A stretch of DNA of 64,000 bases, from the NCBI GenBank assembly GCA_002422605.1, contig DISW01000019.1, forward strand, positions 133,508 through 197,507, in the 5' to 3' direction. The translations under genes and the position numbers were made by a program. The stretch's first letter is position 1. Each line of letters opens with the position of its first letter. This DNA comes from Bacteriovoracaceae bacterium UBA6200 (GTDB lineage: Bacteria > Bdellovibrionota > Bacteriovoracia > Bacteriovoracales > Bacteriovoracaceae). The notes beneath the pieces are model-generated. The model was not told the origin of the DNA. It made no database searches and saw nothing but the letters and a program-made list of their open reading frames with translations. Shown piece after piece: positions 9,104-16,211 of this stretch.

Positions 9104-9952
9104 ATGGGTTTAAGGATTAACACTAACGTTTCGTCGCTAAACGCGCAGAGAAACTTAGGTCAAACACGTGGTGCTCAACAGAAAGTGTTAGAGCAATTAT
9201 CATCTGGTAGCAGAATTAACCGTGCAGGCGATGATGCTGCAGGTCTCGCAATCTCAGAAAATTTAAAAGCACAAATCCGCGGTCTCGGCCAAGCGGAAAG
9301 AAACGCTCAAGACGGTGTGTCTTTAGTGCAGATCGCTGAAGGTGCATTAGCTGAAGTCGGAAACATTATGATTCGTCTTCGCGAACTAGCAGTGCAAGCG
9401 GCTTCTGATACTATCGGGCCAACAGAGCGTAAATTCCTTAACGTTGAATTTGAACAGCTCATGTCAGAGGTAGATCGTATCGCAAACTCAACCGAGTTTA
9501 ACCGCGTTCCACTTCTTAATGGTACAGGTTCAGTATTCGACATTCAAATTGGTACCCGAAACGATCCAATGTCTGACAGATTAACGTTCGATGCTTCATC
9601 AGCAGACGTTAACGTGGCAGCTCTTGGTCTGAATCTGGCTTCTGTGTCTGATAAAATTTCTGCTCAGAACTCACTGGCAGCAATCGACCAGGCGATTCAA
9701 AACGTTTCTGGTATTCGAGCTGACTTCGGTGCTCTTCAGAACCGACTTCAGTCGACCATTAACAACATTCAGATCAGTAACGAAAACTTGTCAGCAGCAA
9801 ATTCACGTATTCGTGACACTGACATTGCAGCCGCTACTTCTGAGATGACTAGAACAAATATCTTAATGCAAGCAGGTACTTCAGTATTAGCTCAGGCGAA
9901 CCAGTCTACAACTAACGCCTTAAGCCTTATTAATGCCGCTTCTCAGGGATAA
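9104..9952 (+). CDS. Flagellin (first copy)
   Basis: This 282-residue flagellin begins at ATG 9104, four bases after AGGAGGA; an in-frame GTG at 9080 is ignored. The N-terminus MGLRINTNVSSLNAQRNL and the C-terminus with SRIRDTDIA and QANQSTTNALSL are the D0/D1 coiled-coil domains that polymerise the filament and bind FliS/FliC-type partners. The variable central domain is almost absent, as in compact flagellins. A sigma28-type promoter precedes it. Confidence 0.96.
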   Translation: MGLRINTNVSSLNAQRNLGQTRGAQQKVLEQLSSGSRINRAGDDAAGLAISENLKAQIRGLGQAERNAQDGVSLVQIAEGALAEVGNIMIRLRELAVQAASDTIGPTERKFLNVEFEQLMSEVDRIANSTEFNRVPLLNGTGSVFDIQIGTRNDPMSDRLTFDASSADVNVAALGLNLASVSDKISAQNSLAAIDQAIQNVSGIRADFGALQNRLQSTINNIQISNENLSAANSRIRDTDIAAATSEMTRTNILMQAGTSVLAQANQSTTNALSLINAASQG

Positions 9953-10009
9953 TTAACTCCCTGAGGCTTTGGCCTTAAGAGTACTGATGTAAAACGAAAT
10001 CCTGCAAAA

Positions 10010-10093
10010 CTTGTAGTGGGTGTACTTACAAGATAGTGGATAAGTTAGTTTTTTAAAAATTAACAACAACACAATGTGAACATGAAGTTCACA
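10010..10093 (+). promoter_or_regulatory. Two dyad symmetries in the leader of the second flagellin
   Basis: The 182-base gap between the flagellins holds CTTGTA (10010-10015) paired with TACAAG (10027-10032), and a perfect 7-bp dyad TGTGAAC/GTTCACA at 10075-10093 with a 5-base loop. No sigma28-like promoter was found here. They could be leader hairpins or operators; the function is not known. Confidence 0.35.
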
Positions 10094-10134
10094 AAAGAAC
10101 ATGGAGGTTCAGAATGCTTACAGGAGACTAAATT

Positions 10135-10968
10135 ATGGGTTTAAGAATAAATACAAATATCTCGAGCATTGCAGCTCAGCGTGCTTTGGGAATTACGAAG
10201 AATAACTTGGATAGTAACCTTAGGAAGCTATCCACTGGTGAAAGGATAACTCGCGCGTCAGATGATGCAGCTGGATTGGCGATAAGTGAAAAACTTAAAA
10301 GCCATATCAGAGGTCTCAGACAAGCGAAGAGGAACTCAGATGATGGCGTATCACTTATTCAAACAGCAGAAGGCGCTATCAACGAGATATCCAACATCAT
10401 TATTCGCCTTAGAGAGCTTTCTATCCAGTCAGCCTCTGATACTGTGGGCGACACTGAAAGAGGTTTTTCGGACATTGAATTCCAGAATCTCCTTGAAGAA
10501 ATTCAACGAATTTCAAAAGGATCAGAGTTCAACGGCAGAAAACTTCTTGATGGTACAGGTGGTATGGTCGAGATTCAGGTCGGGATCCATAATGATCCAA
10601 CAAACGACCGAATCAAGTATGATTCGACTTCCACTGACACAACTCTTGAAAGCCTTGGTCTCATTGGTGAGAACATTGCACACAAAGAGGGAGCACAGCT
10701 ATCACTGTCGAAACTGGATGATGCCTTGGTACGAATCAATGGAACTCGTGCCAACTTGGGTGCCCTACAGAACCGTCTGCAATCGGCAAGTAATACAATT
10801 GCCATTACAGAAGAGAACTTTAGTGCGGCCAATTCTCGAATTCGCGATGTAGACGTAGCTGCCGAGACAGCTGATATGGCAAAGAATAACATTCTTTCCC
10901 AGGCAGGTGTTTCAGTACTGGCGCAAGCGAATCAGGCTCCAAATTTTGCTTTGAAACTATTAAGTTAA
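10135..10968 (+). CDS. Flagellin (second copy)
   Basis: This 277-residue paralogue of the upstream flagellin has N-terminus MGLRINTNISSIAAQRAL and C-terminal SRIRDVDVAAETADMAK and QANQAPNFALKLL. D0/D1 domains are conserved and the central variable part is very short. A ribosome site CAGGAG precedes the ATG by about 8 bases. It ends 13 bases before a strong terminator. Multiple flagellins in one filament are normal in Bdellovibrio-like bacteria. Confidence 0.96.
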   Translation: MGLRINTNISSIAAQRALGITKNNLDSNLRKLSTGERITRASDDAAGLAISEKLKSHIRGLRQAKRNSDDGVSLIQTAEGAINEISNIIIRLRELSIQSASDTVGDTERGFSDIEFQNLLEEIQRISKGSEFNGRKLLDGTGGMVEIQVGIHNDPTNDRIKYDSTSTDTTLESLGLIGENIAHKEGAQLSLSKLDDALVRINGTRANLGALQNRLQSASNTIAITEENFSAANSRIRDVDVAAETADMAKNNILSQAGVSVLAQANQAPNFALKLLS

Positions 10969-10981
10969 GAAATCACCCACT

Positions 10982-11018
10982 AACCTTCCCCCGAATGGGG
11001 GAAGGTTTCTTTTTTTTA
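10982..11018 (+). terminator. Rho-independent terminator after the flagellins
   Basis: An 11-bp perfect stem, AACCTTCCCCC (10982-10992) and GGGGGAAGGTT (10997-11007), with a GAAT loop, is followed by a T-rich tract. It ends the flagellin transcript. Confidence 0.93.
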
Positions 11019-11040
11019 TCCTCGTGCTAGAATAAACCCC

Positions 11041-11949
11041 ATGAAAAAAACTATTCTGATTTTTGGAGTATCATCCTTTATAGGATCCAATTTATTGGAA
11101 ACCTTAAAAGATGAATTTCGTGTTGTCGGAACTTATTTCAAAACTCCGGTTAATATCCCCGGCATTACCTGCATCCCCTGCGACGTTTTAAAAAGCGATT
11201 TCGTTTTCAGGATTACTTCTTTTGTAAAACCTGACATTACAATATATGCCGTAGGAATGAGCTCACTAAAAGAATGCCAACTCTATCCTAAAAAAGCAGA
11301 GGCCTTAAATTATGGGGGGGCGGTAAATTGTTGTAAGGCAGCGGAGAGGGTTTCTTCAAAGTTTATTTACATCTCCTCAGCTTTTGTTATGAATGGACTT
11401 AATCCAATTTACCATGAGGGCGATACTCCTTTTTCAACAACCGTGTATGGTAATACTGTTTCTTCAGCTGAGTTTTATATTCAGAGATCGAGCTTGAACT
11501 ATATCATTTTAAGATGTGCTCCTCTCTATGGGACAGGATTGAATCCCGCTCATCCTAATTGGTTCGAAACTCTACAATTGAACTTCGCTAAGAACATACC
11601 TGTGGTCGCTGATGATTCAATAGAAACAGGTTTTTTGGATATTCAGATTTTGGTTAAAATATTGCAGGAAACGATTAATCAGAATGTAACGAATCGCTTA
11701 TTTAATGTTGGTACCCAAAATATAATGACGAGATACGAGTTTGCTAAACTCTATGCTGCTAGATTCAAGAAAGATGAGTCACTTATTCAGAAGGGTAGTC
11801 GTTCTTTCCCAACGATTAGTAAGTCGGATTCCGCTGTTTCCTATAGCTTTCATCTCGCAACAGGAAACGTGGAAGAATTTTTAAGCATGCAAATGCCGAC
11901 AATAGAAGACTCTTTAGAATTTACTTATAAAAGATTAATTGAAAGCTAA
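11041..11949 (+). CDS. NAD-dependent epimerase/dehydratase (RmlD-like SDR)
   Basis: This 302-residue extended-SDR protein has the nucleotide-binding Rossmann motif ILIFGVSSFIGSNL (GxxxxIG) at the N-terminus. A conserved Ser region ISSAFVMNG and a Tyr in TVYGNTVSSAE lie mid-protein. The overall layout resembles dTDP-4-dehydrorhamnose reductase. The usual YxxxK catalytic lysine appears replaced by valine (YGNTV), so activity is uncertain. Its position just downstream of two flagellins might suggest a sugar nucleotide for glycosylation, but that is inference. Confidence 0.75.
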   Translation: MKKTILIFGVSSFIGSNLLETLKDEFRVVGTYFKTPVNIPGITCIPCDVLKSDFVFRITSFVKPDITIYAVGMSSLKECQLYPKKAEALNYGGAVNCCKAAERVSSKFIYISSAFVMNGLNPIYHEGDTPFSTTVYGNTVSSAEFYIQRSSLNYIILRCAPLYGTGLNPAHPNWFETLQLNFAKNIPVVADDSIETGFLDIQILVKILQETINQNVTNRLFNVGTQNIMTRYEFAKLYAARFKKDESLIQKGSRSFPTISKSDSAVSYSFHLATGNVEEFLSMQMPTIEDSLEFTYKRLIES

Positions 11950-12476
11950 CGGGAAGAGTTTTTTACAAATTCTGTCAGGTAGTATTTTACCAAAGCTTCT
12001 ACTTCAACTGGTTCACCTTGAAATCTCCAGCTAATGGTATTGAATGGACCTACATGAGCTTTGATTTCGTGGATAGCATGAATAGATTGATTTTCACTTG
12101 CCAAGCGGCCAGCAAAGAGCCCGCCATTGTTTGAAAGAAAGCCAATGCTTACAACATCTGCAGAACGGCGAGCGATGATAAGCTTTAACGAATTACGGAA
12201 AAGCATAAAATCATTCACTGTATTTGAAATGCGAAAAACTTTAATGGCCCGAGAAGTGTCACGATTGCTGCGATATTGATTAAAGAGCGAAACGTAGAAC
12301 TCAAACCGATCTTTTAATTTATTCACGAAATTAAGCGAGGATTCTTCTAATAGTTGCTGAGTATTTAAATGGTCATTAAACCGAATAATACCTGACTCTT
12401 CCATATTCACTTCTTCAAGTGCCAGGCTTTCGATCCAAGAAACATTTTGATAGTCGTTAACGTTAATCATATCCAT
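11946..12476 (-). CDS. Protein of unknown function
   Basis: This 176-residue soluble protein has no signal peptide, membrane helix or recognisable motif. The first half is acidic and helical, and the second half has alternating strands (VVSIGFLSNNGGLFAG). It converges on the SDR gene with a 4-base overlap. I cannot assign a family. Confidence 0.55.
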   Translation of the reverse strand: MDMINVNDYQNVSWIESLALEEVNMEESGIIRFNDHLNTQQLLEESSLNFVNKLKDRFEFYVSLFNQYRSNRDTSRAIKVFRISNTVNDFMLFRNSLKLIIARRSADVVSIGFLSNNGGLFAGRLASENQSIHAIHEIKAHVGPFNTISWRFQGEPVEVEALVKYYLTEFVKNSSR

Positions 12477-12556
12477 AGTTTAATTGTTTGGTTTTAGGCC
12501 AGTATCGTCAAGATAAATGTGTGAATGAGAGTGAGATGAGGACGAGTGAATGCTTT

Positions 12557-12747
12557 AAAAAAGGTCCGGGGGAAGGCTTAATACGGTTTCGCGCCCCTAG
12601 AAAACTAGGTGGGCGCAATTAGTAATCATTTTAGGCTTCTCACATTCTGACCTAATACTAAGCCAGGCAAGCTTGCACACCATGATCAGGGACCGCTCCC
12701 GAAAATAAAATCGTAGGGGCGAAACTTTATGGCTTCGCCCCGGACCC
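12557..12747 (-). ncRNA. ssrS: Probable 6S RNA (about 190 nt)
   Basis: The minus strand encodes a rod-like RNA. The 5' end GGTCCGGGG pairs with the 3' end CCCCCGGACC, followed directly by a U-tract that would act as terminator. Inside, GUUUCG/CGAAAC and CCCCUA/UAGGGG extend the closing stem with a 2-base bulge, then the strands open into a large central bubble. The 3' side of the bubble contains GAGAAGCCUAAAA, close to GAGAAGCCUUAAAA of E. coli 6S RNA. Length, shape and motif fit 6S RNA, which binds sigma70 RNA polymerase as a promoter mimic. The alternatives RNase P, SRP and tmRNA lack their hallmark sequences here. Confidence 0.62.
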
Positions 12748-12754
12748 ACTTATA

Positions 12755-12760
12755 ATTATA
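12755..12760 (-). promoter_or_regulatory. -10 box of the structured RNA
   Basis: A perfect TATAAT on the minus strand lies 7 bases upstream of the predicted G start at 12747. The -35 region is weak (TAACCA at 17-base spacing). It supports an independent transcription unit for the RNA. Confidence 0.55.
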
Positions 12761-12990
12761 GCCCAATTTCATGGGCATGGTTAGAGGCAAGTTTAGTTTT
12801 CTATCTAAAAAGCGCATGATAAATGTCAATAATTTCAATATATTAAGAAAAACAATAGGGATTTTAATAAATTAAGTGACTTGGTGTGTTATGATTGCCC
12901 TATGTTTACAGGAAGAAAATCTAAAGTTTTCTACAACTAAGTCGATAAGATCTTCAGCAATCCGGTAGATTGCTCCTGTGAGGGGGATTT
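12761..12990 (+). other. Leader of the tad operon with a hairpin next to the ribosome site
   Basis: This gene-free stretch between the RNA and the first pilin is AT-rich. AGCAATC (12956-12962) and GATTGCT (12968-12974) form a perfect 7-bp hairpin with a CGGTA loop, just before the strong ribosome site GAGGGGG. A TATGAT at 12890 could be a -10 box but lacks a convincing -35. I see nothing else here. Confidence 0.4.
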
Positions 12991-13200
12991 ATGAAGGACA
13001 AGATAGTTGCATACCTTAAAGACGAGAGCGGGCAGACTTCTACAGAGTATATTCTACTCGTAGCTGTGGCAGCGGCCATCGTTATTAAGTTTAAGAAGGC
13101 CATTACGGACCAGCTCTTCGGAGAAGATGGAAATGGTGGTATTCTTGGTTCAGTGATGCAAGGTACGCGCGATAAAATTCAAAGCGATCTTTTCAATTAA
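12991..13200 (+). CDS. Flp-type major pilin candidate
   Basis: This 69-residue prepilin has the class IVb/Flp signature ESG-QTSTEYILL: cleavage after Gly, E at +5 and Y at +6, followed by one hydrophobic helix (about residues 20-35). It is the first gene of the tad cluster, with its own long leader and a GAGGGGG ribosome site. Its size and position make it the likely major pilin. CpaA would process it. Confidence 0.88.
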   Translation: MKDKIVAYLKDESGQTSTEYILLVAVAAAIVIKFKKAITDQLFGEDGNGGILGSVMQGTRDKIQSDLFN

Positions 13201-13254
13201 TAGGCAGGGCCTAAAAAGCCTTGCCTATGTTTTTGATCATGGTAGCATTTCACA

Positions 13255-13473
13255 ATGAAACGGTTTCATTGCGGACAAGCTACAGTTGAGTATATTTTTA
13301 TTCTCGCATTCGCTATTATTCTCGGTTTCAACATCATCAATAGATTCACAGATTTTTTTAGAGACTCAATGGGTGGAATTACTCACGTTCTTTCCACGCA
13401 TCTAACTGTTGGCATATGTCCAACTGAATGCTGGCACGAAGGGTACTATAACTCGTACCAATCCACGGAATGA
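13255..13473 (+). CDS. Flp-like minor pilin
   Basis: This 72-residue prepilin-like protein has FHCG-QATVEYIF, with Gly before the cleavage site and E+5/Y+6, then a hydrophobic helix. The C-terminus contains two cysteines (ICPTECW) that could form a disulphide. The start lacks a good ribosome site. It overlaps cpaA by 4 bases. Confidence 0.8.
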   Translation: MKRFHCGQATVEYIFILAFAIILGFNIINRFTDFFRDSMGGITHVLSTHLTVGICPTECWHEGYYNSYQSTE

Positions 13474-13967
13474 GCATGAATGTCGTTTTCTTGCTGATCC
13501 TAAGTGAATTATTAATTGTGGCCTGGGTAGATTTTAAAACATGCAAAATCTCCAATAAATGGCTGCTGTTTAATTGCTTATTGGCAGTGGCTTTCTATTT
13601 TATTCTTCCGGATGTCTATCGATTTAGCTGGGAAGTTTTTGTTTTTCCAATAGGTTTTATAGTCGGTGGATTCTTTCTCTATCTGGCCAATATCATGGGG
13701 GCAGGGGATTCTAAGTTTCTGGCATCATTATTTCTTATGACTCCACTTGAGTTTCACTACTCATACTTTGAGAAACTCGTTCTAAGCACGGTAATAACTG
13801 GAGCTATCCTGTTACTTTATCGAATATCTGTAAATGGTGGTAAAATCAGAGCATACTTGGTGAGCCGTCATTGGGAAGGTATAAAAGAGATTTTTAAATC
13901 TCGCTTTAGTTATGCTCCGGTGATTCTATTGGCCTGGTTGCTTTTAGGAAGATCCCTATGGAATTAA
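13470..13967 (+). CDS. cpaA: Prepilin peptidase CpaA/TadV
   Basis: This 165-residue integral membrane aspartyl protease shows WVDFKTCKISN (first catalytic Asp) and MGAGDSKF (the GxGDxK motif with the second Asp), with about five membrane helices. It lacks the N-methyltransferase domain of PilD, as is usual for TadV/CpaA. It cleaves the Flp-type prepilins encoded on both sides of it. It overlaps both neighbours. Confidence 0.92.
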   Translation: MSMNVVFLLILSELLIVAWVDFKTCKISNKWLLFNCLLAVAFYFILPDVYRFSWEVFVFPIGFIVGGFFLYLANIMGAGDSKFLASLFLMTPLEFHYSYFEKLVLSTVITGAILLLYRISVNGGKIRAYLVSRHWEGIKEIFKSRFSYAPVILLAWLLLGRSLWN

Positions 13968-14263
13968 AGTCGGAGAAAGGACAGACATTAGTAGAATACA
14001 TTCTATTGATTGTAGTAGCTCTTTCTTTGGCCTTAACATTTTATAATAGTGAAATCTTTAAAAGGCTTTTTGGACCCCAAGGAGAGTTAGGAAAGAAGAT
14101 TAAGCAGCAGAATGAATTTTCATATAGGCATGCTTATCCGCCCGGAGAAAATGATCAGAATCCTCCCAAGGACACTCGAGAAGGTTCAACTCATCCTTCT
14201 TATTATAATCAACAGGAGAACGGAACTCGATTCTTTGGTCCGTTAAATGCGTATCCAAAATGA
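13958..14263 (+). CDS. Flp-like pilin with hydrophilic tail
   Basis: This 101-residue protein has EKG-QTLVEYILL as the prepilin cleavage motif, one hydrophobic helix, and an unusual Pro/Asn/Gly-rich hydrophilic tail of about 55 residues, so it is longer than a major Flp pilin. It overlaps cpaA by 10 bases and the next gene by 4, so it is translationally coupled. Confidence 0.8.
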   Translation: MELKSEKGQTLVEYILLIVVALSLALTFYNSEIFKRLFGPQGELGKKIKQQNEFSYRHAYPPGENDQNPPKDTREGSTHPSYYNQQENGTRFFGPLNAYPK

Positions 14264-14784
14264 TAAAGAATGATAAAGGTCAATCAACAGTCGAATTTAT
14301 TCTTACCTTCGCATTCGGGGTGAGTCTTATCATGTTGGTCTTTTCCACATCACTTAATTATGCCACCGGCTATCTGGTTCACTATGCAACCTTCATGGCC
14401 AGTCGGGTATATTTAACAGCTGATAATAATCTTAACATGCCTATGGCAGCCGTAGCTGATGCAGAACAAAGAGCACAAGATGTTTTTGCAATTTATAATT
14501 TGAGTATCTTTGATGTTCCCAACTCTAATCTTACGATTAATCGAATCAGCGAAACTATGCCTGCTTCGGAATATATGACGGTTGGAGCGAAAACAGAATT
14601 TCAGTTAAAGATGGATATTATGGGAAGAATAACTGGTGGAGAGAAACTGGAGATGGTTTCAGAATCTTTTCTAGGGAAAGAACCGAGCAGGGCAGAATGT
14701 GCTTTCCGGGTCTGTTACGCAATTACTGGAGCAAACCAGTGTAGTGCTATTGAAGATACTACGTTGTTTGATAACGGTTGCTAG
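14260..14784 (+). CDS. TadE-like minor pilin
   Basis: This 174-residue pseudopilin has DKG-QSTVEFILTF (E+5, F+6) at the N-terminus followed by a hydrophobic helix, matching TadE-like proteins. The C-terminal 35 residues hold four cysteines (ECAFRVCY, NQCSAI, NGC), which suggests disulphides outside the cytoplasm. It sits between other pilins in the tad operon. Confidence 0.8.
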   Translation: MIKNDKGQSTVEFILTFAFGVSLIMLVFSTSLNYATGYLVHYATFMASRVYLTADNNLNMPMAAVADAEQRAQDVFAIYNLSIFDVPNSNLTINRISETMPASEYMTVGAKTEFQLKMDIMGRITGGEKLEMVSESFLGKEPSRAECAFRVCYAITGANQCSAIEDTTLFDNGC

Positions 14785-15297
14785 ATGAGGATAGAGAACA
14801 AGCCCAACCAAAGCGGGCAAGCCCTTATTGAACTCATTGTTTTCATCCCTTTGATCCTTACGATTTATTCAGTAATTGGGGGATTTGCAAGTTCGATTAA
14901 TGGTTCAATAAATCAACACAAGATAACAAGGTCCTATTTCTATTATAGAATTCAGAATAATCCTTATATGCCAGGACCTAAGGTTGCTCAGGAAAACTGG
15001 AAACTTTTCGGAATGTTTTATATAGGATGGAGAAGTAAGTTTGCTAGTGGTGGGGGAGAACAGCCGCTGATGCCTTGTTATAAAATTAGTATTCCCTTTA
15101 AGGATAAACCTCAAGATGAATGTGAGGACCCTTACACTCAGGATACAACTCTCTATTTAAGAGTTGGTACTGTTTATGGGCTTTGCGGTCAAACTTACTA
15201 TAGAAAATCTTCTACCGCTGTTCATACTGTACCTGATCATACTGATACGGATTTCAAAATGCTTCTTGCCCGAGAAAGTTGCACGATTGTTCAGTAG
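14785..15297 (+). CDS. TadE/TadF-like minor pilin
   Basis: This 170-residue pseudopilin has QSG-QALIELIVF at the N-terminus and one membrane helix, then a soluble domain with cysteines (MPCYKI, DECEDP, GLCGQ, ESCTIV). It starts directly after the stop of the preceding TadE-like gene. It probably acts as a tip or initiation pilin, by analogy to TadE/TadF. Confidence 0.75.
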   Translation: MRIENKPNQSGQALIELIVFIPLILTIYSVIGGFASSINGSINQHKITRSYFYYRIQNNPYMPGPKVAQENWKLFGMFYIGWRSKFASGGGEQPLMPCYKISIPFKDKPQDECEDPYTQDTTLYLRVGTVYGLCGQTYYRKSSTAVHTVPDHTDTDFKMLLARESCTIVQ

Positions 15298-15380
15298 GTA
15301 AATTAGGACTTTTTCTCCACCTTTTAAAAAATCTGATATTATTAAGTTATCGAAAATCCATTCAAAGTTTAGGATGAACA

Positions 15381-16211
15381 ATGAATAGTCGCGCCTTTAC
15401 TACTAGTTTAATTTTAGCTGGCCTTGCAGTGGCCATGATCTGGTCATATATCTCCAGTCGTGAAACTGAGTTGCAAAGTGATTACGGAAACCAAACTCCC
15501 GTTGTTATTGCTAAAGAAGATATTAAAGAATTGGAAATCATCGATGACAGGAAAGTTCAATTAGTGAACATACCATCGAAGTTCCAAATGCCTGGTCACT
15601 TTAAAAGAGTAGAAGATCTCTATAACACCATTGCAGCTGTACCTATTAAGAAGGGTGAACAAATTACTGTTCCTCGTGTGACCTATCCTGGTTCACAGTC
15701 CGGTCTTTCGAGACAGATTTCAATTGGTAAGAGAGCACTTTCTATTCAGGTGACTGAAAACCAAGCGGTATCACGTCTGTTGAAACCAGGGGATCGCGTA
15801 GATATCCTGGCATTAGTAGATTATGCAGCTGGAAAAAAAGAGCGTCTTAAAGTGAAGACAGTTCTTCAAGATGTTTTGATTCTATCAACTGGTCTTTATG
15901 TAACAAATTCCGTTCCTATCATTAATCTAAAATCAGAAAATGATTCAAGGCAAATGAAGTTGAATTCCTATACCAACTTCAACACAGTTACTTTGGAGCT
16001 TACTCCATTTGAAGTTCAAAAAATGGTATTTTTGATTTCGGCTGGTAACGGTATCTACCTTTCACTCAGAAATAATGACGACAAAACTATCGAACGGATA
16101 AGTGCAACAAGATTATATGATGTTTTAGGGGAAGACGCTGCTGAAGCAAAAACATATTTTGCTGAACAGATGGCCCGTGAAACAAATAGGACAAGACCAG
16201 GTGGCCGTTAA
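15381..16211 (+). CDS. cpaB: Pilus assembly protein CpaB/RcpC
   Basis: This 276-residue protein has an N-terminal membrane helix (residues about 8-24), then an SAF-type domain (VVIAKEDIKELEIID) and the RcpC/CpaB domain with the characteristic VTENQAVSRLLKPGDRVDI. CpaB is a periplasmic partner of the Tad secretin. It overlaps the start of cpaC by 11 bases. Confidence 0.9.
   Translation: MNSRAFTTSLILAGLAVAMIWSYISSRETELQSDYGNQTPVVIAKEDIKELEIIDDRKVQLVNIPSKFQMPGHFKRVEDLYNTIAAVPIKKGEQITVPRVTYPGSQSGLSRQISIGKRALSIQVTENQAVSRLLKPGDRVDILALVDYAAGKKERLKVKTVLQDVLILSTGLYVTNSVPIINLKSENDSRQMKLNSYTNFNTVTLELTPFEVQKMVFLISAGNGIYLSLRNNDDKTIERISATRLYDVLGEDAAEAKTYFAEQMARETNRTRPGGR

Noticed and set aside
10075..10093. 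A CRP-type site TGTGA...TCACA before the second flagellin
   Set aside because: The spacer between TGTGA and TCACA is 9 bases, whereas CRP sites need 6.
12591..12616. The plus-strand hairpin GCGCCC-CTAG-AAAA-CTAG-GTGGGCGC as a terminator
   Set aside because: No T-tract follows on the plus strand, and it is better explained as part of the minus-strand RNA.
12557..12747. RNase P RNA, SRP RNA or tmRNA as identity of the structured RNA
   Set aside because: It lacks the hallmark sequences of RNase P (GAGGAAAGUCC), of SRP RNA (GGUCAGG...GGAAGCAGCC) and of tmRNA (tRNA-like ends with a coded tag).
12877..12898. A sigma54 promoter (TTGG...TTGC) before the first pilin
   Set aside because: The GG and GC elements are 12 bases apart instead of 10.
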